A stretch of DNA of 64,000 nt, taken from Deltaproteobacteria bacterium CG11_big_fil_rev_8_21_14_0_20_47_16 (lineage in GTDB: Bacteria; UBA10199; GCA-002796325; 1-14-0-20-47-16). A program made the position numbers and the translations under genes. Under the pieces are notes generated by a model. It searched no databases. It saw only the letters and a program-made list of their open reading frames with translations, and was not told the origin of the DNA. Positions within the stretch are counted from its first letter, which is position 1. Each line of letters opens with the position of its first letter. Of this stretch, positions 56,579 through 64,000 are shown piece after piece. The DNA is taken from assembly GCA_002796325.1 (NCBI GenBank), contig PCXA01000013.1, positions 1-64,000 on the forward strand, read 5' to 3'.

Positions 56579-57727
56579 ATGCGCACAATCGCGATTGCCA
56601 ATCATAAAGGTGGATCTGGAAAAACCACAACCGCTGTAAACCTGTCAGCATGTCTGGCTGAAATGAAATACCAAGTTTTGCTCATTGACTTGGATCCACA
56701 ATCTCACGCCACATTGTCATTTGGAATTGAACTGGCCGACGATGAACCATCTATTTTTTGGGCTATGCAGCAACCCGCCAGCGAACGTGCTTATCTTGCA
56801 GAGCTGGCACGCCCTGTAGCTAAAAACTTGTCTCTCATTCCATCGGCACGTCTGCCACTAAGTCACGAAGAGTCATTGTTATCGCGCGATAATCGCCTGA
56901 CGCGCTTGCGTGAATTAATTGGCCAAGTCGCCACCAAATTTGATTTTGTCATCATCGACTGCCCACCGGCATTGGGTATTTTGACACAGAACGCCTTCAT
57001 GGCCAGCCAGTCGGTGGTCTTGCCAGTTGAAACCAGCTTTTATGCCATGAACGGTGTGAGTCGTGTGCTCGATACATTCGAAGAACTCGCGCGCTTCCAT
57101 CACCACAAAGTCGAATACTGGGCCGTTGCCACACTATTTGATAAACGCACCGCACTCTCTCGCGATATTTTGGAAGAACTACGTCGATTCTTCCGCAATA
57201 ACATGATGGAAACCGTCATTCGACTTTCCATTCATTTGCGTGAAGCGTCAAGCCACGGTGAACCCATCACAGTTTACGCCAACACGTCACGCGGCTGTCA
57301 GGATTACTGTGATCTTGCCGAAGAGTTTTTAGTCAAAGTGGCCCATCGCGGTGAAGAGCCAGTTGAATGCTCTGAAGAAGTCATCTTGCTTGCGCAAATT
57401 TATGGCAATGGACGTGAGACACTCGAAGCACTTCGTCAGCGTGGAATTTTATCACTAGCCAAGCTGCGTATGGCGGAGCCATCTAAGCTGGCGCATCATT
57501 TGGGTCTTACTGTTCATGCCACACGCCAGATGATTGCACATGCCACACGCCTACATACGTTCCCACAACAAATCATGCCGATGGTCACAACAGGATCTGG
57601 GCACGGTATATCCCAAGAGGCTGAAGGACCAGCACCAGCCAACCAACTGGTTTTGGAATCCAACACTTCATCCATCGAAACGGCAACTGCTGAAGCCGAT
57701 GATTTCCCTCACCCCAACCATCATTAA
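56579..57727 (+). CDS. ParA/Soj-family ATPase with extra C-terminal helical domain
   Basis: A 382-residue protein. The deviant Walker A HKGGSGKTTT near residue 9 and IDLDPQSHATLS near 38, plus the VIIDCPPALGILTQNA Walker B region, are those of ParA/MinD-type ATPases for DNA or cargo positioning. After about residue 265 there is an extra segment (YGNGRETLEALRQRGILSLAKL and TVHATRQMIAHATRL) that reads like helix-hairpin-helix repeats, and then a low-complexity tail. No parB follows, so it is an orphan. Confidence 0.85.
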   Translation: MRTIAIANHKGGSGKTTTAVNLSACLAEMKYQVLLIDLDPQSHATLSFGIELADDEPSIFWAMQQPASERAYLAELARPVAKNLSLIPSARLPLSHEESLLSRDNRLTRLRELIGQVATKFDFVIIDCPPALGILTQNAFMASQSVVLPVETSFYAMNGVSRVLDTFEELARFHHHKVEYWAVATLFDKRTALSRDILEELRRFFRNNMMETVIRLSIHLREASSHGEPITVYANTSRGCQDYCDLAEEFLVKVAHRGEEPVECSEEVILLAQIYGNGRETLEALRQRGILSLAKLRMAEPSKLAHHLGLTVHATRQMIAHATRLHTFPQQIMPMVTTGSGHGISQEAEGPAPANQLVLESNTSSIETATAEADDFPHPNHH

Positions 57728-57732
57728 TCGTT

Positions 57733-58500
57733 GTGAAACTGATTAGCTGGAACGTCAATGGAATCCGATCCTGCACCGAAAAGGGATTTTTGGAGTGGTT
57801 TCGTCAGGAACAACCCGACATTTTATGCGTGCAAGAAACAAAGGCCTGGCCAGAGCAATTGTCAGAAGAATTGACTGCGCCTGATGGTTATACCACCTAT
57901 TGGGCCAGCGCTGAAAAAAAGGGATACAGCGGTGTTGCAACATTTGCACGACGCGCACCCAAGTCCACCGAAGTGGGATTGGGGGTTGCTGATCTCGATG
58001 GTCATGGCAGAACCCTTATTCATGACTTTGGCGATTTTATTCTATTTAACTGTTATTTTCCTAACTCACAAGATGATCTGAATCGATTGCCACTCAAGTT
58101 GGCGTATGATCAGGAAATTCTCAACCGCTGCGAAGCATTCAAAGCACAAGGTCGCAACGTCATTGTCTGTGGAGATTTTAACGTCGCACATCAGCCCATC
58201 GACATTAAAAACGCCAAGGCCAACGAAGGCAAATCGGGCTTTACTGCTGAAGAACGGGCCTGGATGACTGAATTTTTAAGCTTGGGCTACATTGACGCCT
58301 TCCGCCACATGCACCCTGATGAACCTGACCACTATACTTGGTGGTCATTTCGCACAGCAGCCCGCAAACGCAATGTGGGGTGGAGAATTGATTATTTTGT
58401 CATCTCACCAGAGCTCGCCCCCAACCTCAAACGTAGCTGGCATCTGCCCGATGTTTTGGGTTCCGACCACTGTCCCGTGGGTATTGAAATCCACTTGTAA
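57733..58500 (+). CDS. Exodeoxyribonuclease III
   Basis: A 255-residue AP endonuclease/3' exonuclease: WNVNGIRSC, CVQETKA with the metal Glu, CGDFNVAHQPIDI and the terminal GSDHCPVGIE with the Asp-His pair. It works in base-excision repair. It starts at GTG, five bases after the ParA-like gene stop. Confidence 0.95.
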   Translation: MKLISWNVNGIRSCTEKGFLEWFRQEQPDILCVQETKAWPEQLSEELTAPDGYTTYWASAEKKGYSGVATFARRAPKSTEVGLGVADLDGHGRTLIHDFGDFILFNCYFPNSQDDLNRLPLKLAYDQEILNRCEAFKAQGRNVIVCGDFNVAHQPIDIKNAKANEGKSGFTAEERAWMTEFLSLGYIDAFRHMHPDEPDHYTWWSFRTAARKRNVGWRIDYFVISPELAPNLKRSWHLPDVLGSDHCPVGIEIHL

Positions 58501-58554
58501 TCCTTGGCCATCGCGACTATCCCTGCCGCCACTTCACCAACCAAAGGAGCGTTC

Positions 58555-58977
58555 ATGATTCGTAAGTTATTTGCAGTCGCAATTTTACTTATTACTGTTT
58601 CGGCATGTTCTAACTGTCAAGAACCTGCAAAGATGGATTTAGCACCTGGAATGAAAGTAGTTGCTTCATGGCAAGGCAACTCATGGTGGGTAGCTACTAT
58701 CGACAGTATCTCTGGCGATGATGTCAGCCTCACCTATGCCGACGGCGAAAAGGGAGTAAAAAATAAATCTCTCGTCATTCCACATCCCGAAGTTCAATAC
58801 ACCAGTGGCAAACCCTGCTGCTTTAAAGCAGGCGACAAAGTAGTTGCCAAATGGAAGAATAATAATTGGTGGGTCGCCACAATTGACTCCGTCCAAAAGG
58901 ATACAGCCAACGTCACCTATTCTGACGGTGAAAAAGGCATTCAGAGCACCAAAGATATCGTTCGTTATAACCAATAA
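58555..58977 (+). CDS. Lipoprotein with two Tudor/SH3-like repeats
   Basis: A 140-residue lipoprotein (lipobox VSAC, Cys18). Two repeats of about 37 residues (32-68 and 92-130) share G(M/D)KVVAxW, WWVATIDS and TY(A/S)DGEKG. The pattern matches Tudor/Agenet-like small beta-barrels usually seen in eukaryotic readers, here in a periplasm-facing lipoprotein. The ATG at 58555 follows AAGGAG. Ligand unknown. tpx follows 14 bases later. Confidence 0.8.
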   Translation: MIRKLFAVAILLITVSACSNCQEPAKMDLAPGMKVVASWQGNSWWVATIDSISGDDVSLTYADGEKGVKNKSLVIPHPEVQYTSGKPCCFKAGDKVVAKWKNNNWWVATIDSVQKDTANVTYSDGEKGIQSTKDIVRYNQ

Positions 58978-58991
58978 AAAGGAGAACTATT

Positions 58992-59489
58992 ATGGCAAGC
59001 ATTACACTAAAAGGAAATCCAATCCAAACTTCTGGCGATTTGCCTAAAGTAGGCAGCGTGGCCCCAGCATTTAAATTAACCGGACAAGATTTGAAAGATG
59101 TGTCCCTCGAAAATTTCAGCGGCAAGTGGAAGGTTTTAAACATTTTCCCCAGTATTGACACACCGGTTTGTGCCCTGTCTCAAAAGGCATTTGTCAGTAA
59201 GGCTGCGGGCAAAGACAACACCGTTGTTCTTAATATTTCTGCTGACTTGCCATTTGCCCAAAAACGCTTCTGTGTGGCTGAAGGTATTGAAAATGCAATC
59301 ACACTTTCTTGCTTTCGCAGCACTTTTGCGAATGATTGGGGTGTACAAATTATTGATTCTGGATTGGCCGGACTGTGCAGCCGTGCGGTTGTGGTATTAG
59401 ATCTGAATGGCGTTGTTGTGTATGCCGAACAAGTGCCAGAGATTGCACAAGAGCCGAATTATGACAAGGCACTCGCTGCATTGAAATAG
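58992..59489 (+). CDS. tpx: Thiol peroxidase
   Basis: A 165-residue peroxiredoxin of the Tpx type with peroxidatic Cys60 ([10 protein letters not shown]) and resolving Cys94 (KRFCVAEG). A third Cys at 107 (ITLSCFRS) replaces the usual Thr. It reduces lipid and hydrogen peroxides with thioredoxin. It lies just upstream of tRNA-Glu. Confidence 0.95.
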   Translation: MASITLKGNPIQTSGDLPKVGSVAPAFKLTGQDLKDVSLENFSGKWKVLNIFPSIDTPVCALSQKAFVSKAAGKDNTVVLNISADLPFAQKRFCVAEGIENAITLSCFRSTFANDWGVQIIDSGLAGLCSRAVVVLDLNGVVVYAEQVPEIAQEPNYDKALAALK

Positions 59490-59496
59490 TTTAACT

Positions 59497-59572
59497 GCTC
59501 CCATCGTCTAGCGGTTAGGACGTCGCCCTCTCAAGGCGAAGATCACGGGTTCGAATCCCGTTGGGAGCGCCA
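59497..59572 (+). tRNA. tRNA-Glu (CUC) with encoded CCA
   Basis: Acceptor GCTCCCA/TGGGAGC, anticodon stem CGCC-CTCTCAA-GGCG with CTC at 34-36, T arm CGGGTTCGAATCCCG, discriminator G and genomic CCA at 59570-59572. The last 17 bases before the CCA end recur 176 bp downstream. Confidence 0.96.
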
Positions 59573-59746
59573 ACAAATTACTAACCAACGAAGTTGGTTG
59601 GCAATTTGTTTCATGTTCAACGGGATGAGGAACGACCGCAAGCCGAAGCAAATGCGGAGGCCGTTAGAATAATGGCGAAGCCGTACCCTAGCGGAAACCG
59701 GCACCGCCTAGCGAAGCTGGGTGGTGGTTAATCCCGTTGGGAGCGC
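59571..59746 (+). mobile_element. 176-bp segment flanked by a duplicated tRNA-Glu 3' end
   Basis: AATCCCGTTGGGAGCGC, the tRNA 3' end (59554-59570), is repeated exactly at 59730-59746. This is the footprint of site-specific insertion into a tRNA. The segment has a strong hairpin near 59580-59615 (CCAAC-GAA-GTTGG core), and CAACGGGAT (59618-59626) pairs with the repeat itself, so the RNA can fold as a closed domain. No integrase or ORF is present. It could also be a tRNA-linked small RNA rather than a mobile remnant. Confidence 0.55.
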
Positions 59747-59791
59747 AAAATATTACCCCATTGCCGCATAGACCGCGGCCAGGAGTTACAA

Positions 59792-61342
59792 ATGAAACGT
59801 ATTCAAGACTTACGAATCCCCTATCAAAAAGACCCCGATCTCTTGCAAATTGTGTCACAGCACTTGGGCATACCTGCAGACGACATCGGCGATATTCGTA
59901 TCATCAAGCGCAGCCTCGATGCACGTTCCAAACACAAAAAACTCTGGGTCTATGCCATTGATGTTTTCATGCGCGGCGAGAGCGCCGAAAAATCGTTCGC
60001 GCCGTTTCCGCAACACAAATGGGATGGCCCGCCGCCACTCGTGATTGGCGCGGGACCTGCGGGTCTCTTTGCGGCATGGACATTTTTACAACACGGCATT
60101 CGTCCCATTCTCATTGAACGCGGCGAACGCGCCGCAAAACGTATGCAAAAGATCAGCCGCTACTGGCGCTATGGCGAACTCGACCCCGATAGCAACGTCT
60201 GCAATGGCGAAGGCGGTGCCGGCACGTTTAGTGATGGCAAACTCATCACACGCATCAAAAGTCCGCTCATCGAACGCGTCATGCAGGCCTTTGTGGAATA
60301 CGGTGCGCCTTCAGAAATTACATACGTCAATAATCCACACGTCGGCAGCAATTTGATTCGCGAAGTGATCCGACGCATGAGTGATGACTTGATTGCACGT
60401 GGGGGCGACCTGCGATTCAACACGCGTGTCGCCGCACTGGATTTGGCCAATCGCGACGTACAAGGTGTTACGTTGCAAGATGGCACCACCATTTCTAGCA
60501 CCGGTGTGGTGCTGGCCTGCGGGCACAGCGCGCGCGACTTCTTTCACACGCTGCGCGATCAAGGGGTGAATATCGAACCCAAACCCTTCGCGCTGGGGCT
60601 GCGCATTGAACATCCACAAGACTATATCAATCACTGGCAGTATGGCAGCGACGCTGACATCGATGACCTTGGGGCGGCGCAATATAAAGTGGCGCATCAT
60701 TGGGATTCTGAAAACATGGGCGTCTATTCCTTTTGCATGTGTCCCGGTGGCTATGTGATTTCAAGCAGCACCGAAGCCAATGCCATTGTGGTCAATGGCA
60801 TGAGCAACTACCAACGCAACTCAAAGTGGGCAAATGCCGCGATTGTGTGCACAGTTCCCACCGATCGCATCCCTGGGACTGACAGCTTCAAGCTCATGCA
60901 GTTTCAAGAAGCCATTGAAACACAAGTGTATGAAGCCAGCCGCGCATTGGGGGATGGCAAACAAATCCCCGCACAACGTCTGGATGATTTTTTTGCGCGT
61001 AAACAAGGTGTGCTGAATGCCACCTCCAGTTGTCCTTCGGGCGTTGTGGCAGCAAACGTCGCTGAATTGCTTCCGGACTGGATCTACACCCATTTATCTG
61101 AGGGCATTCAGGCCATTAACAAACGCCGCCGCGGCTTTTCGCACCCCGATGCAATTTTGCATGCGGTAGAATCACGCACCTCGTCCCCCATTCGCATGAC
61201 CCGCAACGCCGATACGTTTGAAAGTATCAACACAAATGGACTCTTCCCATGTGGGGAAGGTCCGGGCTATGCAGGCGGCATTACCAGCGCAGCAGTTGAT
61301 GGCATTAACGCCGCACTCGCGTGGATCAGAAAGTTTATATGA
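59792..61342 (+). CDS. FAD-dependent dehydrogenase (COG2509 family)
   Basis: A 516-residue flavoprotein. An N-terminal basic region precedes the dinucleotide-binding GAGPAGLFAAW motif near residue 86. The NGEGGAGTFSDGKL region near 140 is typical of the NAD(P)/FAD dehydrogenases grouped as COG2509. The physiological substrate is not known. It is coupled to the ABC-F gene by a four-base ATGA overlap. Confidence 0.88.
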   Translation: MKRIQDLRIPYQKDPDLLQIVSQHLGIPADDIGDIRIIKRSLDARSKHKKLWVYAIDVFMRGESAEKSFAPFPQHKWDGPPPLVIGAGPAGLFAAWTFLQHGIRPILIERGERAAKRMQKISRYWRYGELDPDSNVCNGEGGAGTFSDGKLITRIKSPLIERVMQAFVEYGAPSEITYVNNPHVGSNLIREVIRRMSDDLIARGGDLRFNTRVAALDLANRDVQGVTLQDGTTISSTGVVLACGHSARDFFHTLRDQGVNIEPKPFALGLRIEHPQDYINHWQYGSDADIDDLGAAQYKVAHHWDSENMGVYSFCMCPGGYVISSSTEANAIVVNGMSNYQRNSKWANAAIVCTVPTDRIPGTDSFKLMQFQEAIETQVYEASRALGDGKQIPAQRLDDFFARKQGVLNATSSCPSGVVAANVAELLPDWIYTHLSEGIQAINKRRRGFSHPDAILHAVESRTSSPIRMTRNADTFESINTNGLFPCGEGPGYAGGITSAAVDGINAALAWIRKFI

Positions 61343-63162
61343 CCGTACTTTTAAGTGGCACCAACGTTCGCAAGGCATTCGGCGCGCGCCCTCTTTTTGA
61401 TGGCATCAACTTTGCGATTGAAGACAACGACCGCATTGGATTGATTGGCCCCAATGGTGCGGGGAAATCCACATTGCTTAAAATCCTGGCAGGACGCGAC
61501 ACCGCAGATGACGGCACAATTTCACGTCAGCGTGGACTGCGCGTGGGCTTACTCGATCAAGTCCCTTTATTTACCGAAGGCGCCACCGTGGAATCCACCA
61601 TTATGGAAGGTGCTCACGATCCCCACGAATGGGAATGCATCGCCGCTGCACAAGAATTTATGTCGCGTCTCTCCCTCGATGGCAGCGAAGGCATCGATGG
61701 CGAAACACTTGTTTCCAAACTGTCGGGTGGATGGAAAAAGCGCGTGGCACTCGCCAGAGAACTCATGCGCACCCCAGACATTTTATTTTTGGATGAACCC
61801 ACCAACCACTTGGATGTTGAAAGTATTTTATGGCTCGAAGATTTTTTAAATGATGCCCAATTTGCAACGGTTACCATCACCCACGATCGTCTTTTTCTAC
61901 AACGCATCTCCAATCGCATTTGGGAATTAGACCGCCGCAACCCTGGTGGATTGTTAAGCATTCAAGGGGACTATGCCCATTACTTGGAAAGCAAAGACTT
62001 GCTCATGGCCGCGCAGGAACGCCGCGAAACGGTTTTGAAAAACACGTTGCGTCGCGAAACCGAGTGGCTTCGCCAGGGCGTTAAGGCGCGCGGCACAAAA
62101 TCATACTCCCGCATCAAGGCGGCTGGTGAGCTCAAAAGGGACGTCGAAGAATTGGAATATCGAAACACCGTGCGCACTGCGAAATTTGATTTCCACGCGA
62201 GTGAAAAAAATCCCAAGCGACTCGTTGAGGCCACAAACATTTCAAAGACCTATGGCGACCGCGTTCTTTTCAAAGATGTGAATTTGTTGCTTTCACCAGG
62301 CTTGCGACTGGGTCTTCTTGGGCCCAACGGCTGTGGTAAATCAACACTCATTCGCATTTTGCTGGGACAAGAAACATCTGACACCGGTGAGATTGAACGC
62401 GCCGATCAATTGCAAATTGCCTACTTTGAACAAAACCGTGAAACGCTAGACCCGAACACCACCGTTTTGAAAACACTCTGCCCCATGGGCGACCAAGTCA
62501 AATATCGCGGCAGCTATATCCACGTCCGCGGCTACTTGGATCGATTCCTTTTCAGCCCAACACAAATGGATATGGAAGTCCGTAAACTATCCGGTGGCGA
62601 GCAAAGCCGCCTCTTGATCGCACGCCTAATGCTGCAAGAAGCAAATGTGTTGGTGCTCGACGAGCCCACCAACGACTTGGACATGGCCACGCTTTCTGTT
62701 TTGGAAAATTGCTTGATGGATTTCCCGGGTGCTATTTTGCTCGTCACTCACGATCGTTACTTTTTAGACCAAGTGGCCAATCGCCTGCTCGCCTTTGGTG
62801 AACCGGGAACTGATAGCGCCGGTAAAATCATTCCATTTGCCAGCATGTCGCAGTGGGAAAACTGGTTTACAGAGGAACAAGCCAGCAAACGCAAGTCCGG
62901 CACCAAGAATGACACCGCATCATCAGAACCATCAGCCCCTGCACCCAAGCGCAAACTGAGTTTTAAAGAACAATTTGAACTCGATCACATGGAAGAAACC
63001 ATTCACAAGGCCGAAGAAACACTTGAAAAGTTGACCGCTGAAAGCATGTTGTCAGAGGTCGCCAGCAATGCCCATCGCTTGACCGAAATCACTGCCGAAA
63101 TGAGCGCACTCCAATCTGAAATTGATCGCCTCTATGCGCGATGGGCTGAACTCACGAATTAA
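61339..63162 (+). CDS. ABC-F ATPase, Uup-like
   Basis: A 607-residue soluble tandem ABC protein: GPNGAGKS, KLSGGWKKR and LDEPTNHLD in the first cassette, GPNGCGKS, LSGGEQSR and LDEPTNDLD in the second. No transmembrane part. The C-terminal about 65 residues are a charged coiled coil (EETIHKAEETLEKL), as in Uup rather than EttA. It is expected to act at the ribosome or on recombination intermediates. The ATG at 61339 overlaps the preceding stop. Confidence 0.93.
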   Translation: MTVLLSGTNVRKAFGARPLFDGINFAIEDNDRIGLIGPNGAGKSTLLKILAGRDTADDGTISRQRGLRVGLLDQVPLFTEGATVESTIMEGAHDPHEWECIAAAQEFMSRLSLDGSEGIDGETLVSKLSGGWKKRVALARELMRTPDILFLDEPTNHLDVESILWLEDFLNDAQFATVTITHDRLFLQRISNRIWELDRRNPGGLLSIQGDYAHYLESKDLLMAAQERRETVLKNTLRRETEWLRQGVKARGTKSYSRIKAAGELKRDVEELEYRNTVRTAKFDFHASEKNPKRLVEATNISKTYGDRVLFKDVNLLLSPGLRLGLLGPNGCGKSTLIRILLGQETSDTGEIERADQLQIAYFEQNRETLDPNTTVLKTLCPMGDQVKYRGSYIHVRGYLDRFLFSPTQMDMEVRKLSGGEQSRLLIARLMLQEANVLVLDEPTNDLDMATLSVLENCLMDFPGAILLVTHDRYFLDQVANRLLAFGEPGTDSAGKIIPFASMSQWENWFTEEQASKRKSGTKNDTASSEPSAPAPKRKLSFKEQFELDHMEETIHKAEETLEKLTAESMLSEVASNAHRLTEITAEMSALQSEIDRLYARWAELTN

Positions 63163-63223
63163 TTGGAATTCCATTAGACTAAGTCATATGACCTCGTGTA
63201 GAAAGGCGCGACACGGGGGGATT

Positions 63224-64000
63224 ATGACATATATCAAAGCTATTTTTCTAACTTCATTTCTTTTGTTATCGGCTACAAGTTGTGATTCAGGTCCGAGTCC
63301 AGCCCTACCACCCCCGTTCACAGGTGGTTCATTTCCGCTTAATACTCAAATGACAACAGCTTATGGCCCTGCATGGGCTGATGTTACAACAAGCACCTCC
63401 GACTGGATTACTTGCTTCGGCCCCTATGCTCTTTGCTATTACGCAAATTGTACAGAAAAGCCAAATTCCTATGGTATGATTGCAAATTGCTCCTGCTACG
63501 AAACCTTTGGCACTAACTATGTAGACATCAACGCCATCCTCAACAACGATGTATACAATGAAACCAAGACATTTTGTGATGCAAACCCTGGCGAGTGCCA
63601 TAAACCCAATCAGGCCCCAGTATGCGCATCATTGAGCTCAGGGGATTTTATGTCTGGCGCTGATCGTTTCTCAACATTCAGTTTTTATCGAGCCGCGCAA
63701 GAACCTATTGGATCCACAGATTGCACCAGCCAACCCGCACTTTACGCAGGGTGTATGACCGCACCTTGTTATAACCCAACCACATCTGGTACTGATAATA
63801 CTACACTCATTGAGTGCCAATGTCCGACTTACAACGGTCCATTTCAGGTAGGATTGGACAACTTATCTTGTGATGATTCTCCAATGATTTATTCAGCAGC
63901 CTATGATGCCGCACCACCACCATCAGGCAATCCCTGCGACAAAATTGACGGATGCATCCCGGATGCACCTGAAGATAGCTGTGGTTGCCCATTGGAAACA
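63224..64000 (+). CDS. Cys-rich lipoprotein, 3' part beyond window
   Basis: An open frame of 259 codons running off the end. The N-terminus is a lipoprotein signal with lipobox ATSC and then a Pro/Gly linker. The mature part has over 20 Cys at irregular spacing, suggesting many disulfides on the cell surface. A GGGGGG ribosome site lies before the ATG. The family is not recognised. Confidence 0.8.
   Translation, partial: MTYIKAIFLTSFLLLSATSCDSGPSPALPPPFTGGSFPLNTQMTTAYGPAWADVTTSTSDWITCFGPYALCYYANCTEKPNSYGMIANCSCYETFGTNYVDINAILNNDVYNETKTFCDANPGECHKPNQAPVCASLSSGDFMSGADRFSTFSFYRAAQEPIGSTDCTSQPALYAGCMTAPCYNPTTSGTDNTTLIECQCPTYNGPFQVGLDNLSCDDSPMIYSAAYDAAPPPSGNPCDKIDGCIPDAPEDSCGCPLET

Noticed and set aside
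59571-59746. Prophage or genomic island attachment at tRNA-Glu
   Set aside because: The two repeats are only 176 bp apart with no integrase or cargo, so at most a tiny remnant.

Overview
The window is 64 kb of compact bacterial chromosome with moderate G+C, genes on both strands, and no rRNA, prophage, CRISPR array or transposase gene. Several traits together point to a deltaproteobacterium-like predator or saprophyte, such as Bdellovibrionota, Myxococcota or a neighbouring uncultured phylum. These are a Bdellovibrio-type bacterial histone, the PrkA/YeaH/SpoVR triad, a Hanks-type Ser/Thr kinase beside PEGA, OmpA and TSP3 proteins, a CHASE2 adenylate cyclase, many CGGS-type lipoproteins and a complete Tol system. 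This placement is inference; there is no rRNA gene to confirm it.

Layout: 1-5.7 kb holds a thiolase 5' part, RNase P RNA, a catalytically degenerate dienelactone-hydrolase-like protein, an RNase H/zinc-ribbon cluster, a P-loop protein and a CruF-like carotenoid enzyme. 5.7-10.4 kb is the prkA-yeaH-spoVR stress operon. 10.4-20.9 kb holds yggS-yggT, paralogous membrane proteins, ispH, an SDR, a CAU tRNA, ampG, a lipoprotein, the histone gene, a C26 amidotransferase and the threonine-degrading pair tdh-kbl. 20.8-21.85 kb has no protein gene. It contains two DnaA-box-like sites and a roughly 600-nt highly structured candidate RNA with a strong terminator.

22-28.4 kb carries secreted proteins, a CtpA protease and murI; 28.5-31.9 kb is tolQ-tolR-tolA-tolB. 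Where pal would be expected there is a 547-bp element made almost entirely of nested inverted repeats. 32.4-40.3 kb is a minus-strand run of envelope and secreted proteins. 40.5-42.1 kb is a sigma-54 activator with its own sigma-54-type promoter.

Methylmalonyl-CoA mutase (42.2 kb), epimerase (46.3 kb) and a split propionyl-CoA carboxylase (46.8-51.2 kb) form the propionyl-CoA to succinyl-CoA route. They are interrupted by a GH18-CBM2-CBM2 secreted hydrolase, a superoxide dismutase and an embedded EamA transporter. 51.2-55.6 kb is an envelope/signalling operon (adenylate cyclase, SH3, M48 protease). 55.8-63.2 kb holds a cold-shock protein, a Rieske protein, a ParA-like ATPase with an extra C-terminal domain, exonuclease III, a Tudor-like repeat lipoprotein, thiol peroxidase, tRNA-Glu with a duplicated 3' end, a FAD dehydrogenase and a Uup-like ABC-F protein. 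The window ends inside a Cys-rich lipoprotein gene.

The strongest candidates for undescribed biology are the two large structured non-coding elements (21228-21841 and 31873-32419), the tRNA-linked 176-bp insertion, and the histone with its neighbourhood. All structures were folded by eye; no alignment, database search or folding program was run.
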